A stretch of DNA of 8,276 bases from CAZGLR01 sp964526635 (GTDB taxonomy: Bacteria > Zixibacteria > MSB-5A5 > GN15 > JAAZOE01): assembly GCA_964526635.1 (NCBI GenBank), contig CAZGLR010000135.1, forward strand, positions 1 to 8,276, in the 5' to 3' direction. A program made the position numbers and the translations under genes. This document shows, piece after piece, positions 6,080 through 8,276 of the stretch. The notes beneath the pieces are model-generated. The model made no database searches and was not told where the DNA came from. It saw only the letters and a list, made by a program, of their open reading frames with translations. Positions within the stretch are counted from its first letter, which is position 1. Each line of letters starts with the position of its first letter.

Positions 6080-6499
6080 TCAGTTCACCGGTTCAGGCAT
6101 GAGTTCAGACGCCATCCGCCTGATTTCATAATCGGGGTTCTCCTGAAGCGCATTCAGGTTTACCGAAATACGATCCCGTTCAACCATAAGGCGATAATAC
6201 CCGGACCGATTGTTTTCATACAATGGCCAGTCCGGCATGAAATCCCGGCCTATTTCCTGGCGGAGGCGATACAGGTATCGCGCCTGATTAAAGCCATGCT
6301 CTAAATCATCCTTATAAACCCAACCATTTGATCTGGTTAGCCGAGACCATACGAGGCTAACCAGGTATTTGAAGGATTTGCCGGTCAGCCTGACCGGATG
6401 CCCATTAATACGCACCAGATACCGTTCCTTAACGGGGGTGCCATCGATTTCAAGAGACACCGGGATGTTGGCGGGCATTGAATTTTGTCTCGTCGACAT
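6080..6499 (-). other. Possible internal translation start: stand-alone winged-helix protein (139 aa)
   Basis: Within the helicase frame an ATG at 6499-6497 is preceded by AAAGGAG (plus 6506-6512) with a 6-nt spacer, as good as any ribosome site in this window. It falls in the linker between the helix-hairpin-helix-like segment and the winged helix, so initiation here would give MSTRQNSMPANIPVSLEIDG followed by the entire DNA-binding-like domain. No stop codon separates it from the helicase, so the domain is made at least as a fusion if the sequence is correct. Independent initiation is inference; the alternatives are a chance purine-rich stretch (codons for Lys-Glu-Asn) or a relic of two formerly separate genes. 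Confidence 0.45.
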
Positions 6500-8276
6500 G
6501 GTATTCTCCTTTATAGATTTGATTCGCGTTTGCAGAATTTCGCGTCGCCGAGGCGATGATATACGGGCCAGAAAACGGTCACCATATTCGCCGGCCAAAG
6601 CAGCCACAGTGGTGATACCGTCTTTAAGTAATGCTATAAGTTCCTCGCGAAATATCTTATCTCCGAAATGATTGCAGATCTCTTTCATTTCCGATGGAAT
6701 CCCCCGGCCAATGCTTACTGCCAGATCAGACAGACGCCCCGGCAGCCGGCTTAAACGATCGGCGGAAGAAATAACCGACGAGGCCGCTGTAATCAGCCAG
6801 GCCGTCTGGCGGGCGATGGAGTCGATCATACCGAGGTGAAGACGGTATTTCGATTCCAGATCGATAATATCCATACCGCTTTGCCAGTCGGATAAAAGGG
6901 CCGTCAGGCGATAACGGCGGCTTTCATCGGGGGTTAGTTCGCGGCGCAGGCTGTTCAGTTCTATTGTCAATGCCGACTCGGCTAACTGATCGCATGCCGC
7001 CAAACCTCGCCATTGAGGTCCGGGATAATAGATGGCCACGCCATCGGGCGAGCCAAGCAGGCAATACAGTATCCGGGCATCATCGGCGGCATGCAAACAT
7101 TCATCATGATTCCGAATGTAATCGGCGGTCACCAGAGATATACCCGAGATTGCCACGGCCCGACCGATCGGCATCGCAGTGTACCTGTTCCCTGCGGCAA
7201 GGACATAACCCCGTTCGGTCAGCGAATCGAAACGTGCAGGCTCGATCTGGAGACCGTTTGGAGATGTCTGCGCATGGAAAGTCCTGGTCAGGAGCATTTG
7301 CAGTTCATCGATAGTACCAACCAGTTCAGAAACGACAGCATCGAGGATAATTTCTTCCAGCATGCTATTGGCCAGTTGCGATGCGATCGGTACGGCCGGA
7401 CGGTCGATATAGTATTGCCAGAGGACATCGCGTTCGAGGCGACTGGCGGCAAAAAGCACCGCCCGCCCGGGTTCATTATCGCTGGTCAAGCCCATGCGAC
7501 CGGCCCGGCCCGACATGTTTTCGTATTCACTCCAGCTCAACGGTTCCAGTCCCGGCTGCCGGGTATGCGGCTGCACACGGTATTTCTGGGCATCGATAAA
7601 GACCTGAGAAGCGGGCAGGTTTACTCCGACCGAGAGAGTGGTCGTGGCGAAAATGATCGAGATCAGCCCGCGGCGATACGCCAACTCGACTGTTTCGCGT
7701 TGCGAGGCAGTCAGGTCGGCATTGTGAAAGGCCACTCCCCGCCGCATCAGCGATCTGAGATTATCCCGCAGGGTGGAGTGTTCTTCATCGGCCAGTCGTT
7801 CGTCAAGAAACTCCTCGCACTCGATGCGACTTTCAGAGCCAGCAAAAACAACGAACTGCTGCGCGGCCAGGACTGTCTCCCGGCGCGATTTGAGAAAGAC
7901 GATTGCCTGACGGTTCCGGGCGACAAGCTGCACCAGATTTTCGAACAGCGATTCGCTGTTGTCAGCGGCAGTGGCAATCGCCTCAGATCCCGATTGACCG
8001 GAATTGTGGCAGCGGTATTCAAAAACGCCATCGACCGCCACGCCCCGGCGCAATTCAATTGGCCGGGTGGTTTCATTCAGACAACGGCAGCCCAGCCAGT
8101 CGGCGACGCGCTGCGGCTCGCCCAGTACCGCCGACAGCGCAATAATCTGCGGAGCAAACCCACCGGCCCGAACTTTGGCCAGCGCCATTTCAAGACGCGG
8201 CCCGCGCTGCGGATCATCGAGCATCTGTATTTCATCGATAACCAGCGTCCCGACCGAGGCCATGACATCAATGTTG
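6080..8276 (-). CDS. Ski2/Hel308-like superfamily 2 helicase with C-terminal winged helix (5' partial)
   Basis: The frame is open through the right edge, so the Walker A half is missing. Counting from the internal Met at 8263: motif II VIDEIQ (8-13), motif III LSAV (43-46), motif IV IVFLKSRRE (121-129), FHNADLTASQR (179-189), motif V ATTTLSVGVNLPA (206-218) and motif VI MSGRAGR (250-256). These are typical of Ski2-like helicases, which use ATP to unwind DNA or RNA. A winged helix (about 300-372), a helical ratchet-like region (380-510) and a helix-hairpin-helix-like segment beginning GIPSEMKEIC (521-567) resemble the Hel308/HelQ layout, pointing to DNA repair or fork processing. After a linker, residues 605-700 look like an OmpR/PhoB-type winged helix (PVRLTGKSFKYLVSL ... 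ARYLYRLRQEIG ... GYYRL), which I do not know from this helicase family. Motif II ends in Gln rather than the usual His. Methionines visible near the edge are internal, not the start. The Lon-like gene follows after 97 nt, possibly co-transcribed. Confidence 0.88.
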   Translation of the reverse strand, partial: NIDVMASVGTLVIDEIQMLDDPQRGPRLEMALAKVRAGGFAPQIIALSAVLGEPQRVADWLGCRCLNETTRPIELRRGVAVDGVFEYRCHNSGQSGSEAIATAADNSESLFENLVQLVARNRQAIVFLKSRRETVLAAQQFVVFAGSESRIECEEFLDERLADEEHSTLRDNLRSLMRRGVAFHNADLTASQRETVELAYRRGLISIIFATTTLSVGVNLPASQVFIDAQKYRVQPHTRQPGLEPLSWSEYENMSGRAGRMGLTSDNEPGRAVLFAASRLERDVLWQYYIDRPAVPIASQLANSMLEEIILDAVVSELVGTIDELQMLLTRTFHAQTSPNGLQIEPARFDSLTERGYVLAAGNRYTAMPIGRAVAISGISLVTADYIRNHDECLHAADDARILYCLLGSPDGVAIYYPGPQWRGLAACDQLAESALTIELNSLRRELTPDESRRYRLTALLSDWQSGMDIIDLESKYRLHLGMIDSIARQTAWLITAASSVISSADRLSRLPGRLSDLAVSIGRGIPSEMKEICNHFGDKIFREELIALLKDGITTVAALAGEYGDRFLARISSPRRREILQTRIKSIKENTMSTRQNSMPANIPVSLEIDGTPVKERYLVRINGHPVRLTGKSFKYLVSLVWSRLTRSNGWVYKDDLEHGFNQARYLYRLRQEIGRDFMPDWPLYENNRSGYYRLMVERDRISVNLNALQENPDYEIRRMASELMPEPVN
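6506..6512 (-). promoter_or_regulatory. In-frame Shine-Dalgarno inside the helicase gene
   Basis: AAAGGAG on the minus strand lies 6 nt before the ATG at 6499, inside the coding sequence for the helicase linker. It is the basis for proposing a separately translated winged-helix product. I saw no convincing -35/-10 pair directly upstream, so any internal product would come from the helicase mRNA. Confidence 0.5.

Noticed and set aside
8261..8263. ATG at 8263 as the true start of the helicase
   Set aside because: The frame is open to the window edge (N-I-D-V precede it) and the protein would lack Walker A and motif I; the Met lies just before motif II and is internal.
1..8276. CRISPR arrays, insertion sequences, tRNA/rRNA genes, riboswitches, long direct repeats
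   Set aside because: I looked on both strands and saw no regular spacer-repeat pattern, transposase motifs, terminal repeats with target duplications or recognisable structured RNA; the only repeats are the protein-level modules described.

Overview
The window reads like a piece of an uncultured bacterial chromosome of moderate GC content. The best taxonomic clue is the C-terminal dockerin of the large secreted protein, with two repeats of the form GDxNxD...ADxVYLxNYxF, together with an N-terminal module that opens with an 'FFNDEELGA' stretch. I associate this combination with Zixibacteria-like (FCB-group) genomes. That assignment is inference from style; the window holds no rRNA or tRNA to test it. 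Every supported gene lies on the minus strand, so transcription runs from high to low coordinates.

In transcription order, 8276-6080 is the 3' part of a Ski2/Hel308-like helicase gene whose Walker A half lies outside the window. Its last ~120 residues form an OmpR-like winged helix that is not part of the usual helicase architecture, and this winged helix has its own strong Shine-Dalgarno sequence and ATG in frame (start at 6499). A 97-nt gap containing a TATAAT box and a long-spaced inverted repeat leads to 5983-3482, a full-length Lon-family protease of 833 aa. Its Ser-Lys protease site is intact, but four of its five examined AAA+ ATPase signatures are altered.

A well-formed promoter then drives 3383-2844, a small exported protein that is a single cohesin-like module. 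After two hairpins, another strong promoter drives 2609-309, a 766-aa exported protein made of the same cohesin-like module, five BACON/Ig-like repeats and a C-terminal dockerin pair, ended by a clear intrinsic terminator at 248-285. At the left edge (69-1) begins the signal peptide of a third exported protein.

The window therefore has two halves. Positions 1-3454 hold exported proteins, each apparently with its own TTGACA-type promoter; positions 3482-8276 hold intracellular nucleic-acid and protein quality-control functions. The two cohesin-like proteins are clear paralogues and may interact with dockerins at the cell surface or in the periplasm. No functional link between the helicase and the Lon-like protease is shown beyond adjacency. 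No mobile element, CRISPR array or RNA gene was found.
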